From Blastocatellia bacterium (GTDB taxonomy: Bacteria > Acidobacteriota > Blastocatellia > Chloracidobacteriales > JADJPF01): 64,000 nt of DNA. The number at the start of each line of letters is the position of its first letter. Position 1 is the stretch's first letter. The notes under the pieces were generated by a model, which saw only the letters and a program-made list of their open reading frames with translations, did not search any database and had not been told where the DNA came from. The stretch is from NCBI GenBank assembly GCA_016713405.1, contig JADJPF010000022.1, positions 372,001 through 436,000 of the forward strand, written 5' to 3'. The translations under genes and the position numbers were made by a program. Below are positions 44,020-53,448 of this stretch, in pieces.

Positions 44020-44586
44020 ATGTCTGCGCCTTTACCTGGGGAAGTAACTCAATTATTAAAACGTTGGAGTGATGGAGACAAGACAGCATTAGAATCAATA
44101 ATGCTTGTACTCTACGATGATTTGCGTAAGCTAGCTAGTAGGTATCTAAAAAACGAGCGTAAAGATCACACTTTACAGCCTACAGCCTTAGTCCATGAAT
44201 CTTTTTTAAGGCTAGTCAAAGAACAAGATATTAATTGGGAAAGTCGAGCGCATTTTTTAGCTGTTGCTGCACAAATAATGCGACATATTTTGGTAGATTA
44301 TGCTCGCAGTCGCAAGGCTGACAAACATGGTGGTCAAATGACTAGACTAGTTTTTGATGAAAGCTTTGATAAACCAGCAGAAGAGGATTTTGACCTAATA
44401 AAGCTAGACGACGCTTTAATTTATTTAGCAAAACTTAACCCAACACATAGCCAAATTGTAGAAATGCGATTTTTTGGCGGTATGACAATAGATGAAATTG
44501 CTACTGTAGTGGGAGTTTCTTCACGTACAGTTGATCGTAGTTGGTTGATGGCAAAAACTTGGCTTTACCAAGAATTAACAAAATAA
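44020..44586 (+). CDS. ECF-type sigma factor (TIGR02999-like)
   Basis: AGGAA precedes the ATG. Region 2 (~residues 5-85) contains 'VTQLLKRWSDGDKTALESIMLVLYDDLRKLASRYL' and 'LVHESFLRLVKEQDINWESRAHFLAVAAQIMRHILVDYARSR', which is characteristic of the ECF subfamily common in Acidobacteria and Planctomycetes. Region 4 (~125-185) has 'IVEMRFFGGMTIDEIATVVGVSSRTVDRSW'. It binds core RNA polymerase and directs it to specific promoters. No anti-sigma factor is adjacent; in this subfamily a nearby Ser/Thr kinase is often linked, and one lies convergent at 45.5 kb. The downstream unknown gene is probably in the same operon. Confidence 0.9.
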   Translation: MSAPLPGEVTQLLKRWSDGDKTALESIMLVLYDDLRKLASRYLKNERKDHTLQPTALVHESFLRLVKEQDINWESRAHFLAVAAQIMRHILVDYARSRKADKHGGQMTRLVFDESFDKPAEEDFDLIKLDDALIYLAKLNPTHSQIVEMRFFGGMTIDEIATVVGVSSRTVDRSWLMAKTWLYQELTK

Positions 44587-44598
44587 GGGGTATGCTTT

Positions 44599-45468
44599 AT
44601 GTTTAGTCTTGTTGATGTTGAAAGTGTTGAAACGGTTGAAAATATTGTTCCATTTAATGGAGTAATTATTAAAGTTAGCGGCGGTGGGTGTTTGTTAAAT
44701 ATTACTGGAAACCCTATTTTGGGCTATGATGTGACATTAGGGTTAGTTTCTCCACCAACTACACCTTTGTCATTGCCAAAAATAAAAGCTAGTAGATATA
44801 GTTTAGATGGTAAATTAATATCTGAAACACCTTTGGCATTAACAGCATTTGCTGGTTTTGCTGATGAAAATAAAGGCTTACCTACAAAAAACGATACATT
44901 AAAAAATGATCCTGGGGAGTCTGTTAAATCTCGATTAGCAAGTTTTCGTTATTTTCCTAATTTTTCTACTTTGTATAAAACACCTAGTTTAGGCTTTAAT
45001 GGAGATCTTTTTATTAATTGGGAAAAAATACCTTATAAAATTGAATTTCAAGCTAGAGGCGTATTTTCCACTTATAATTTAGCCACTACGCAAGGTTTAA
45101 TAAATGTAAAATTTTCTAGTGAAGAAGCCACCAAACCCTTAAATTTTGGTAATGTAGGAAGCAATATTGCTTTTCTAGTTGAATTTGTATCCCCTACACA
45201 ATCAATAGTTTATACAGATAAGAAAAAAATATTATATTCAACAGACTTTCTTTCTAATGTCTATACATTGATAGAAATAGAAAGCTGTTTTGGTGAAGCA
45301 GATCCATTAAGTTTCTACTATGACGATATTATTTGGTATACCCCTAGTGGAGCTACTGAACCTACTCCAATTAGGGAATCAGGTATTTATCCAATAATAT
45401 CTGGCAGTATGGAAGAAACTGACAATGTTTATTGTTCACCATTAGTAACATCAGGCAAGCGCCCTTAA
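44599..45468 (+). CDS. Unknown 289-aa protein in operon with the ECF sigma factor
   Basis: AAGGGG precedes the ATG, and the gene lies 12 bases after the sigma factor stop. The protein is beta-rich with several Gly- and Pro-rich turns (for example ITGNPILGYDVTLGL, SFRYFPNFSTLY, FINWEKIPYKIEFQARG), and has no signal peptide or transmembrane helix. It has few Cys residues. I do not recognise a family; with the three paralogues it shares only the general beta-rich character. It is convergent with the Ser/Thr kinase (15 bases). It may be a target or partner of the sigma/kinase circuit. Confidence 0.6.
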   Translation: MFSLVDVESVETVENIVPFNGVIIKVSGGGCLLNITGNPILGYDVTLGLVSPPTTPLSLPKIKASRYSLDGKLISETPLALTAFAGFADENKGLPTKNDTLKNDPGESVKSRLASFRYFPNFSTLYKTPSLGFNGDLFINWEKIPYKIEFQARGVFSTYNLATTQGLINVKFSSEEATKPLNFGNVGSNIAFLVEFVSPTQSIVYTDKKKILYSTDFLSNVYTLIEIESCFGEADPLSFYYDDIIWYTPSGATEPTPIRESGIYPIISGSMEETDNVYCSPLVTSGKRP

Positions 45469-45483
45469 AAATAACCAAAAGAG

Positions 45484-48423
45484 TTAGTTTGTACAATCTA
45501 ATAGGTTTAGAACTAAATTTTCTACTAATTCTTTTTCTTTTGGATTGTCATTAATAACAACAGAATTTAGAAGCGAGATTAGATCTAAGTTATTTTTTGC
45601 TAATTCTTGAAAATACTGACTAGCTAAAGCCTTATTACGTAAAGCAGCAGGCTCGCATTTAATTAATAGCCAGGTTAAATTAGTTAATTCTAAATTAGAG
45701 ATTTGTTTATTTGTTATTGTTAATTGATATTTTTGTAAAATATGTTGTGTAATAAGAGTTGCTTCTGCAATGTCTTTATTACTAACTAAAAACTTTGTTA
45801 ATTGGTTAAAAGTGTCTAAGAAATTTGTTTGGAAATAAATATTATCTGGGCTTTTATCAACTAGTTTTTGGTATAAATCAAAAGATGTTATTAGATGTTC
45901 TTTAGCATCATTATTTTTATCTGTAGCTACATAGTTAAGGGCTAATAATTTATGTGTATAAGCTAAGTAACTTTGGTAGTTACTATTATTTGGATCATTT
46001 GTAAATAGTTCTTGATAAATATTTTTAGCTTGTTGACAAAATGTTATTGAATGATCAAAAAGTTGTTTCTCTAGCTTTATATCAGCCATTATCCGATAAG
46101 CATTAGCTTGTAAAAATAAATATTGTTTATTTTCAGAATCACTTTTTGCTAATTTTTCAAATATAGAAATAGCTTCTTCTAATAAAGAAATATCATCTAA
46201 ATCCCCTATTTGCAATAAAATGGAAGAATTTTGTAAATAGCATCCTGCTAATTCACTTTGTAAAAACGGGTTTTCAGGCTCATTTTCTAAGGACTTTTTA
46301 GCTGTTTCTGTAATTAACTGATTATAATATAAACATTTTTCTAATAACTTTTTACTGACATTTATTTGGCCTATTCTTTTATTAATTAAATCATAAATAT
46401 TTTGATAAATTAGAATAAATCTGGCGTGAATAGTAGCTAGTCCGCGATGATATTTTTGATTATCAGGTTCTTGTTTTACTAGATTGGTGCGAATTGATAA
46501 TGTTTTACAATAAAGCACCATAGCATTAACAAAATCTCCGCGAGTAGCTAAATTATCTCCAATTTTTGTATAACAACTAGCTAAAGAATAAAGATACTCT
46601 AAATTACCTATATTTTTACGGACAATTTTTTCCCGAATAGCTAAAGCTTTTTGAAAATATTTCATTGCCATATTAATATCACCTGTCCTATCTAAAGCTT
46701 CTCCAACCCTTTCTAAAGAGTTTGACAAATCTATTTCTAGTTGAGGATTATTAGGGGCAATTTGGGCTAAATCTTCAAAAATTTTTAATGATTTCTGATA
46801 ACTAATTAATGCTGCTGAGGTATTACCTAAATTAATTCTAAAGGGGCGGCCTTGAATATCTCCTACTCGTTGGTAAGCTAGGGCTAACTCTCTTTGTAGC
46901 TCTAAATCTGTGTTTTGTAAACTGTTAAGCCCATCTAAATAATTTAATGCTTCGCTAATCATTTGCTGGCGCAGTGCAGTAGCTCCAGGTAGTTTTTCTA
47001 GCTCATCATTATACTTAAACATTAGAGCATTACTTAAACTACGAATATCTTTTGCTCGCTGACTAGCTAATTCACTTTGAGCTTTTAATAACTGGCCTTG
47101 AGCCTCAGCTTTAATTTTTTCTTGTTGTGCTTTTTTTGCTTGCCAAAGAGTTGTTGTTATTCCAGCAAAAATTAAAAAAATAATTAAAATGCTAGTGACT
47201 AAATATCTAAAATTACGCCCAATAAATTTACTAGCACGATACTTAAAAGTATCTTTACGAGCAATAACAGGAAAACCGTTTAAGTAGCGTTGGATATCTT
47301 GAGCAAATTCTGAAACGGACTTATAACGTCGCTCAGATTCTTTTCTTAAAGCCATTAGCAAAATATTATCTAAATCACCCATTAAGGTTTTAACTAGCTG
47401 TTGCTCTTCTTTTTTGCTTAATTTTTTATTTTCTGTAACTGCAATGCTAGGTTTTAATGGGATTTGCTCACAAATTACTTTTTCAATTGCCTTAAAGGAA
47501 TTATCTTTAATTTGATAAGGTAAATTATTGGTAAGTAGCTTATATAGCAATATACCTAAGGCATATATATCAACTGAAACTGTAGTTGGCTTGCCTAAAA
47601 TTTGCTCTGGACTAGCATAGGCAGGAGTCATAAGCCTAGAACCTGTTTTAGTAACATCAACATTTATATCATTATGTTTAATAATTTTAGCAATACCAAA
47701 ATCTAGTAGTTTTGGTGTTGCATTGCTTGTTACTAAAATGTTGCTAGGTTTTAAGTCACGATGCACGACTAAATGTAGATGTGCATATTCGACGGCTTCA
47801 CAAACTTTAAGGAAAAGTTTTAAGCGTTCTATAACATTTAATTTTTGATTTTGACAATATTGGTCAATTGCTTGACCATCAACAAGTTCCATTACTAAAT
47901 AAGGTAAATTATCATTAGTTTTACCATTATCTAATAAGCGTGCAATAAATGGATGCTCCAAATTAGCCATTATTTGGTATTCCATATTAAAACGCTCTTG
48001 AATAGTTAAAATATTGGTTGAGAGTATTTTAATTGCTACGCTCTTGCTATCTGGTGCATCACTTCGTATAGCTTCAAAGACAACTCCCATTCCTCCTTCG
48101 CCTATTTTGCTTTTGATTATGTATTTATCTACTTTTTGACCTATAAAATCTTTTAGCTTTTTAGCTTCTTTAGCTTCTTTTTTTTCTGGGCTTTCAGTAA
48201 GTGTTGCTAAATCAAGTTTGGCTATAGGTTTTTCTAAAAATGCTTTAGCAGGAGAATTATTTTTTATTAGTAACTCTACTTCTTTTAATAACTCAGTATC
48301 ATTTGCACAAACTTGAGACAAAAAATCAGGGCGTTCTGCACTTGAACAATCTAGCGCAGCTAAAAAAACTTCTGTAAGTTTGTTATATCGATTTTGAGCA
48401 TCAAGCATTTTTTCGCTTAACAT
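45484..48423 (-). CDS. Membrane Ser/Thr kinase with TPR-rich sensor domain
   Basis: The N-terminal ~85 residues precede a Hanks kinase (~90-365): GEGGMGVVFEA glycine loop, VAIKIL lysine, HRDLKPSNILV, DFGIAK, and 'TPAYASPEQ'. One transmembrane helix (YLVTSILIIFLIFAGITTTLW, ~residue 410) is followed by a coiled coil and ~530 residues of TPR-like helices, with repeated 'LA.ay.rvGd' motifs (SCYTKIGDNLATRGDFVNAM). The order kinase-TM-TPR is typical of Acidobacterial kinases that accompany ECF sigma factors. It should sense envelope or periplasmic cues if the TPR faces out; topology is inferred. The partner sigma factor is convergent, 0.9 kb away. Confidence 0.92.
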   Translation of the reverse strand: MLSEKMLDAQNRYNKLTEVFLAALDCSSAERPDFLSQVCANDTELLKEVELLIKNNSPAKAFLEKPIAKLDLATLTESPEKKEAKEAKKLKDFIGQKVDKYIIKSKIGEGGMGVVFEAIRSDAPDSKSVAIKILSTNILTIQERFNMEYQIMANLEHPFIARLLDNGKTNDNLPYLVMELVDGQAIDQYCQNQKLNVIERLKLFLKVCEAVEYAHLHLVVHRDLKPSNILVTSNATPKLLDFGIAKIIKHNDINVDVTKTGSRLMTPAYASPEQILGKPTTVSVDIYALGILLYKLLTNNLPYQIKDNSFKAIEKVICEQIPLKPSIAVTENKKLSKKEEQQLVKTLMGDLDNILLMALRKESERRYKSVSEFAQDIQRYLNGFPVIARKDTFKYRASKFIGRNFRYLVTSILIIFLIFAGITTTLWQAKKAQQEKIKAEAQGQLLKAQSELASQRAKDIRSLSNALMFKYNDELEKLPGATALRQQMISEALNYLDGLNSLQNTDLELQRELALAYQRVGDIQGRPFRINLGNTSAALISYQKSLKIFEDLAQIAPNNPQLEIDLSNSLERVGEALDRTGDINMAMKYFQKALAIREKIVRKNIGNLEYLYSLASCYTKIGDNLATRGDFVNAMVLYCKTLSIRTNLVKQEPDNQKYHRGLATIHARFILIYQNIYDLINKRIGQINVSKKLLEKCLYYNQLITETAKKSLENEPENPFLQSELAGCYLQNSSILLQIGDLDDISLLEEAISIFEKLAKSDSENKQYLFLQANAYRIMADIKLEKQLFDHSITFCQQAKNIYQELFTNDPNNSNYQSYLAYTHKLLALNYVATDKNNDAKEHLITSFDLYQKLVDKSPDNIYFQTNFLDTFNQLTKFLVSNKDIAEATLITQHILQKYQLTITNKQISNLELTNLTWLLIKCEPAALRNKALASQYFQELAKNNLDLISLLNSVVINDNPKEKELVENLVLNLLDCTN

Positions 48424-48466
48424 ATTCTTAGCAAATAGACTTATAGCCCAATATTTTTACATTTTG

Positions 48467-51445
48467 TCAAAAAGTAAAGCGAAATCCAAGTTGCAATTGT
48501 CTGGACGCAAATGCTCCACGAAAACGATCTGGGGTGACAGTAAATCTACCATCTCTTTGTGGTGGTAAATTAAAATTACCTTGTGTGTCAGGTGGAAAAG
48601 TGCGAGCAAAATCGCTTATGTTAACTCGGTTAAAAAGATTAAAGGCTTCAAAAATACCTTCTATTTGGTATTTTTCCTTGAGGTTGAATTTTCGAGTTAG
48701 CCTAACATCTACATTTGCAAATCCAGGAGTTATGCCTAAATTACGACCTATGCTAACACCATTCATAAAGGGTCGATCCCCTGGAGGATTATCACCACTT
48801 CCATTTAGGTCTACACCTGCAAGCAAATTATATGGGCGACCCGTATTAAGTGTAATAATTGTTGATAGCTGCATTCCTTTTAAAAATCTATTTTGACCAT
48901 AACTAAGATCTACTGTTCCAGAAAGAACAAAACGGCTACGAGTATCTTGTAATGAGAGACTACGTTCGTCTCTTAACTTAAAAGAATTTACTAGCTCAAG
49001 TAATCCTGACTCAATACGAAAATCTATAAAATTATCAATAGATTTGGAAAATGTATAACTTGCTAATAAGTTGAGTCTATTTTTTAGCTTTTGGTTAAAA
49101 GTTACAGTAAAGCCATTAAAATAACTATCAAAAGCGTTTTCAAACTCAAAATTATCTCCCTTAGTTGGGTCAACACGTCCAGTTAAAAAGCTATTAAATG
49201 GATCATTAGGGATTGGCCGAACAATAGGGTTAACATTACGTGCTGAAAATACCTTTAAGCCACGTACATAAGTATATTGTAAGGACAAAGAAGTTTGATC
49301 ATTAAAGAAGTAATCCACTCCAAAGTTAGCTTGTTGTGAATAGCTAGCACGTTGATTTGGTTGTAATGTAAGCACTTGGGTAAATTGTGGCCCAAAATTT
49401 ATTGCATCTGGTACTTTGTCACCATCAGGGAATTTATGCCCAGGTAGTGCAAAAGGAATTATGGAAAAAGGAAAAACAGCTATAGCAATGTTAAATTTTT
49501 GGGATGTTGTACTATTAACTGGGATAGATGGCCCAAGAAAAGGAACACCAAAAAATATCCCATAAGCACCATGTATATTAACATTTGATAATTTTGCTGG
49601 TCGGTAAGAAAAAGCAAATCTAGGGCTAAAATTTCCATTATTTCTACTTTGTAGCGTTACACGGTTAAGATCATAACGAATTCCCATCTTTAGTAAAAAT
49701 GAGGAAGTAATTTTTATATCATTTTGAAAAAATGTTGAGAAAAACTTACTAGTTCCACCTGAACGGCTATCACCAAAGCCTTGAACATAAGCAACAGGTA
49801 AAGACAATCTATCTAAAGGCAAAAGTGGAAACCCTTGTAACGATAGTCCAGCAGCAAAAACTTGTAAAAATGCCCTTTGTTGTGGGCTTCTGAGTGAAGG
49901 ATCAAAAGCCTCTAACCCAGAAAATGTAGGCCCACCCAAAAAGCGCAAATCAATAGGATTAAATTGTGCAAATCCACCTGGCACAATAGGCACATTAGAA
50001 GTTTCTGGATTAAATTTTAAGTATATATAATCTACTCCAAATTTTATTTGATTTCTTCCCTTAGCAATAGAAGTTATATTAGCAATTTGATAAAGAGGTG
50101 CTTCACGGTTTTGTGTTAAAAATGTCCCACGACCAAAAATAGCCTCTCCTTCAGTTGCAACTAAACGCACTTGAGGCCCAACATCCGTTGCTATAACATC
50201 TTGGTTACGCTTATTAAAAAGAAATTTTGTTTCATTTACTAAATTTAGCCCAGTATTTATATATGTGTTGCTAACAGCAACCGAATTATCATCTAATTTT
50301 TGTACACCTGAATTAGTTTGTCCTATAAGGCCGCCAAACGGCTCCAATGCACCATTATAAATAAATCCTCCTGTATAACGGACTTTTAAGGAATCTGTGT
50401 CTGATAAACGAACGTCAAGTCTTGCCAGTAATGATGTATTGCCTATGGAAAAAGGAATTGGCCCATTTTGCAATGGTAAACCTATATTGTTTGCAGATCT
50501 TACGGTTTGATTAGAAATAGTAACAAAATTATTTTGCTTAAGTGATAAACGTTCAAAAGAAGTAAAATAAAAAACTTTATCTTTTTTGATTGCTCCGCCT
50601 AAAGTTGCCCCAAATTGGTATTGGTCAAAATTAGGCTTAAAGCTAGTAAAAACATCACGAGTATTTAGGCCATCATTACGATTAAAGAAAAATACTGATC
50701 CATGAGTGTCATTAGTACCACTTTTAGTAACAATATTTACAATTCCTGAAGATGCCCGGCCAAATTCAGCAGAAAAGCTATCTGCTAGAATTTGAAATTC
50801 CTGTATAGCTTCCTGGCTAAATGTTGATCTAACGGCCCCTGAAGCACTTTCATTATTGTCCAAGCCATCAATAGTAATATTGTTATTTCGTGCAGGTTGT
50901 CCATTAAAAGAAAGCCCAGAATTAGCTGCTACGCCTTGTGTTGGCACTCTATCAGCCGTTACACGTGAAGATGTAAGGGAAAAATCTAAAAAATTTCGCT
51001 GGTTTATCGGTAGAGAAGATATTCTTTGAGTGTCAATATTAGTACTGCTCTCTGTACGAGTTTCATTTAACATAGCAGAAGCCTTAACTTCAATTACTTC
51101 TTCTGTTCCTGCTGGCAATAGTACAAAACGACTTACTAGAGTTGTTCCTATAAGCAAGTTAAAACTTTGGGTTGTTGGTTTAAATCCTTCAATTGCTACA
51201 GTTATAAGGTAATCACCTGGTGGAAGTTGTATAAAACTATAGCTACCATCTTCTTGTACTTGAGCCGTTCTTTCTGCATTTGTGCTGATTTGCTTAGCTG
51301 TAATGGTTGCTCCTGCTAAAACTGAGCCTTGAGCATCAACCACTGAACCTGTAATTGCTCCTGTTGTTGAACCTTGGGCATAGGTTGCAACAGCAAAATA
51401 ACTAGTGATAAATAGCGAAAGTAATATATATAGACTTTTACGCAT
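48467..51445 (-). CDS. Oar-like TonB-dependent receptor (intact paralogue)
   Basis: The 992-residue protein has a signal peptide (LYILLSLFITSYFAVATYAQ), a carboxypeptidase-regulatory-like domain (GSVVDAQGSVLAGATITAK ... GDYLITVAIEGF), a plug (LPINQRNFLDFSLTSSRV ... GLSFNGQPARNNNITIDGLDNN) and a large barrel ending GFRFTF. It aligns over its whole length with the interrupted gene at 21309-24323, including the last ~100 residues, and shows the Arg codon at the site of the TGA in that gene. It sits 44 bases after the kinase start in the same direction, but a promoter between them is possible. Ligand unknown; Oar-like proteins are linked to export or large-substrate uptake. Confidence 0.92.
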   Translation of the reverse strand: MRKSLYILLSLFITSYFAVATYAQGSTTGAITGSVVDAQGSVLAGATITAKQISTNAERTAQVQEDGSYSFIQLPPGDYLITVAIEGFKPTTQSFNLLIGTTLVSRFVLLPAGTEEVIEVKASAMLNETRTESSTNIDTQRISSLPINQRNFLDFSLTSSRVTADRVPTQGVAANSGLSFNGQPARNNNITIDGLDNNESASGAVRSTFSQEAIQEFQILADSFSAEFGRASSGIVNIVTKSGTNDTHGSVFFFNRNDGLNTRDVFTSFKPNFDQYQFGATLGGAIKKDKVFYFTSFERLSLKQNNFVTISNQTVRSANNIGLPLQNGPIPFSIGNTSLLARLDVRLSDTDSLKVRYTGGFIYNGALEPFGGLIGQTNSGVQKLDDNSVAVSNTYINTGLNLVNETKFLFNKRNQDVIATDVGPQVRLVATEGEAIFGRGTFLTQNREAPLYQIANITSIAKGRNQIKFGVDYIYLKFNPETSNVPIVPGGFAQFNPIDLRFLGGPTFSGLEAFDPSLRSPQQRAFLQVFAAGLSLQGFPLLPLDRLSLPVAYVQGFGDSRSGGTSKFFSTFFQNDIKITSSFLLKMGIRYDLNRVTLQSRNNGNFSPRFAFSYRPAKLSNVNIHGAYGIFFGVPFLGPSIPVNSTTSQKFNIAIAVFPFSIIPFALPGHKFPDGDKVPDAINFGPQFTQVLTLQPNQRASYSQQANFGVDYFFNDQTSLSLQYTYVRGLKVFSARNVNPIVRPIPNDPFNSFLTGRVDPTKGDNFEFENAFDSYFNGFTVTFNQKLKNRLNLLASYTFSKSIDNFIDFRIESGLLELVNSFKLRDERSLSLQDTRSRFVLSGTVDLSYGQNRFLKGMQLSTIITLNTGRPYNLLAGVDLNGSGDNPPGDRPFMNGVSIGRNLGITPGFANVDVRLTRKFNLKEKYQIEGIFEAFNLFNRVNISDFARTFPPDTQGNFNLPPQRDGRFTVTPDRFRGAFASRQLQLGFRFTF

Positions 51446-51752
51446 AGCGAACCCTCTTAAACTCTGGATTTATGAGATTTTTGGATGGGGCAAAATTAGA
51501 TATTTTAGAGATAATTCTTTAGGAAGATTATATTTTAAAAAGATTATATTTCAAGCCAAGATTGTTTATAAAATTTAAGTAAGCTAACTAATGGTATTAT
51601 TTATGTTATGCTGTATTTAGTATGTGCTTTTATTGCTTTTACCAAAAGCCACTGTGTAGGATAAAGGTTAGGTATTTCTTTTGACAACCTTTAGTTTTTT
51701 TACCTTTTAATATTTCTTTTGATTATAAGGTTAGATATAGTTTTTGTTTAAG
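51446..51752. other. Intergenic region between the Oar-like receptor and repeat copy 4
   Basis: About 300 bases of strongly AT-rich sequence with no supported coding. It should hold the minus-strand promoter for the receptor, which I cannot place with confidence. Short repeated phrases such as AGATTATATTT occur twice near 51520-51550. Confidence 0.4.
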
Positions 51753-52034
51753 TACTCTGTAAACTAAATTTACTGATATTTTAATCTTAAGCCCCAACGG
51801 GGCGACATAACTGTAGCCTAGGGCATAAACCCTAGGAAATAATAATTAAGTCTCTTCAAGCCCTGAAGGGGCGGGCATAGTCTTTTCTTAACATTAAAAA
51901 ACTATGCCCGCCCCGTTGGGGCTTTTGGGAATGCCTGATTATTATACCTAGGGTTGAAGCCTTAGGCTACATATCTTTCGCCCCGTTGGGGCTTTAAGAA
52001 ATAAAAATTTCAGATTACTTAGTTTACGCTGTAG
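51753..52034. repeat. Palindrome-rich dispersed repeat, copy 4 (most complete)
   Basis: It starts TACTCTGTAAACTAAATTTA and ends CTTAGTTTACGCTGTAG, and is nearly identical to copy 1 through most of its length. It contains GCCCCAACGGGGC, CCTAGGGCATAAACCCTAGG (imperfect), GCCCTGAAGGGGC, a long hairpin with arms GGGCATAGT / ACTATGCCC, GCCCCGTTGGGGC twice, and an imperfect CCTAGGGTTGAAGCCTTAGG. Four-base TAAG flanks both sides (51749-51752, 52035-52038). It is 55 bases upstream of tsaB, so it may influence that operon. Confidence 0.87.
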
Positions 52035-52089
52035 TAAGTTATAGTTATGGTTACAATTTATCCTAACAAACTTGGCAATTAGATAAATC

Positions 52090-52917
52090 ATGGCTACACT
52101 ATCTGACTTAAAAACTATGACAGAAAAACCTCAAAACTTAATTTTAACTTTAGATACTTCTAGCCCTCGGGCTAGTTTAGCTATTGGCTATGGTGATAAC
52201 CTTCTAGCTCAAATGGGAATTAGTGGAAATGAACGTCGCTCTAGTAACTTACTTAGCGAAATAGATTATTTACTAGCTCGTGCAGGTTTAAGCATTAAAG
52301 ATATTGCTGCTTTTGCTGTAATAGTCGGGCCAGGAAGCTTTACAGGGCTTCGCGTTGGTATAGCTACTATTAAAGGTTTTGCTCATGCTTTGGGTTGTCC
52401 AGTTATTGCTCTAAAATCTACTGAAGTACTAGCTAGAATAGCTGGAACTACTAATTGTAGCGCGGTTTTACTTGATGCTCATCGCAGTGAAGTCTTTGCG
52501 CAGCTATTTAATGTTGATGAAAATGGACAGGTAAAAGAACTTTGTGACCTTCTGATTGGAAAAGTAGAAAAAATCTTGTCTGTATTTTATGAATATCAAC
52601 AAGAAGAAAATTTACCTAGGATGATTTTTGTAGGTGATGGGGTGAATTTACATAAAGAAGTGTTATTAGACTATGCTAGCAAAAATTCTCTTCAAATTCA
52701 TCAAGCAAAACTCTTGACAGCTAATAATTTAGGATGGATATTACATAGGCCAATTAATTTTCTTGCCCTAGAAGCTGCACTTTATGCACAAGAAAAATTT
52801 GCTCTAGGAGAAACAATTTCTGCTGATGAACTATCTGCTTATTATGTGCGGCCAGCAGAGGCAGAAGTTAAGCTACAATTAGGCTTAATTGGAAAAAAGA
52901 AATCAAATTTATCTTAA
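52090..52917 (+). CDS. tsaB: tRNA t6A biosynthesis protein TsaB
   Basis: The Gcp-like ASKHA protein has 'LTLDTSSPRASLAIGYGDN', 'LLSEIDYLLARAGLSIKDIAAFAVIVGPGSFTGLRVGI', the TsaB signature, and ends with the family's variable C-terminal segment. Its 275 residues are slightly longer than E. coli TsaB (231). It supports TsaD in threonylcarbamoylation of tRNA adenosine 37. An alternative start is the ATG at 52120 (MTEKPQNL). rimI follows immediately, as is common. Confidence 0.94.
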   Translation: MATLSDLKTMTEKPQNLILTLDTSSPRASLAIGYGDNLLAQMGISGNERRSSNLLSEIDYLLARAGLSIKDIAAFAVIVGPGSFTGLRVGIATIKGFAHALGCPVIALKSTEVLARIAGTTNCSAVLLDAHRSEVFAQLFNVDENGQVKELCDLLIGKVEKILSVFYEYQQEENLPRMIFVGDGVNLHKEVLLDYASKNSLQIHQAKLLTANNLGWILHRPINFLALEAALYAQEKFALGETISADELSAYYVRPAEAEVKLQLGLIGKKKSNLS

Positions 52918-52930
52918 AGAAGTAAGGTTT

Positions 52931-53428
52931 ATGTCTGTCGCGCTATCTGAAAATTTATCTTTGGTTAAGTATGAAATTACACAAATGCTAGAAGCTGATC
53001 TTAGTTGTATAGTTGAAATAGAAGAAACTACTAAGTTAAGTCGTTGGGGATATGAAGCTTATCGGCAAGAATTATTTGGCAACCCTACGTCAATAATGCG
53101 TACTGCTCGCGGAATCACACCTGTAAATATCTATCGTAAAGTTTTAGGTTTTATAGCTTCACGAGTGGTTTTTGACGAACTACATATCAATAATGTTGCT
53201 ACTCATCCTACTTTTCGCCGTCTAAAAATAGGTACTACTCTTATGGAGGCCGCCATTAAAGAAAGCCGTATTTATGGAGCGCGTCGCTGTTTGTTAGAAG
53301 TACGTAGTGGTAATGTTGCTGCTCAAGAACTCTATAATAGGATGAATTTTCAAATAATTGGCCGACGACGAGACTACTACACTAACCCTATTGAAGATGC
53401 TTTAGTTATGCAGTTTTTATATTACTAA
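52931..53428 (+). CDS. rimI: Ribosomal protein S18 alanine N-acetyltransferase-like GNAT
   Basis: I chose the ATG at 52931 with AAGG upstream; the longer frame overlaps tsaB. The GNAT fold is clear: 'MLEADLSCIVEIEETTKLSRWGYEAYRQEL', 'HINNVATHPTFRRLKIGTTLMEAAIKES' (acetyl-CoA loop R/QxxGxG/A is RLKIGT) and 'LEVRSGNVAAQELYNRMNFQIIGRRRDYY', which is the RimI signature. It transfers acetyl from acetyl-CoA to the N-terminal amine, classically of S18. Its place next to tsaB supports this name. Confidence 0.9.
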   Translation: MSVALSENLSLVKYEITQMLEADLSCIVEIEETTKLSRWGYEAYRQELFGNPTSIMRTARGITPVNIYRKVLGFIASRVVFDELHINNVATHPTFRRLKIGTTLMEAAIKESRIYGARRCLLEVRSGNVAAQELYNRMNFQIIGRRRDYYTNPIEDALVMQFLYY

Positions 53429-53448
53429 CTTTTTCTTACTTTAATTTT

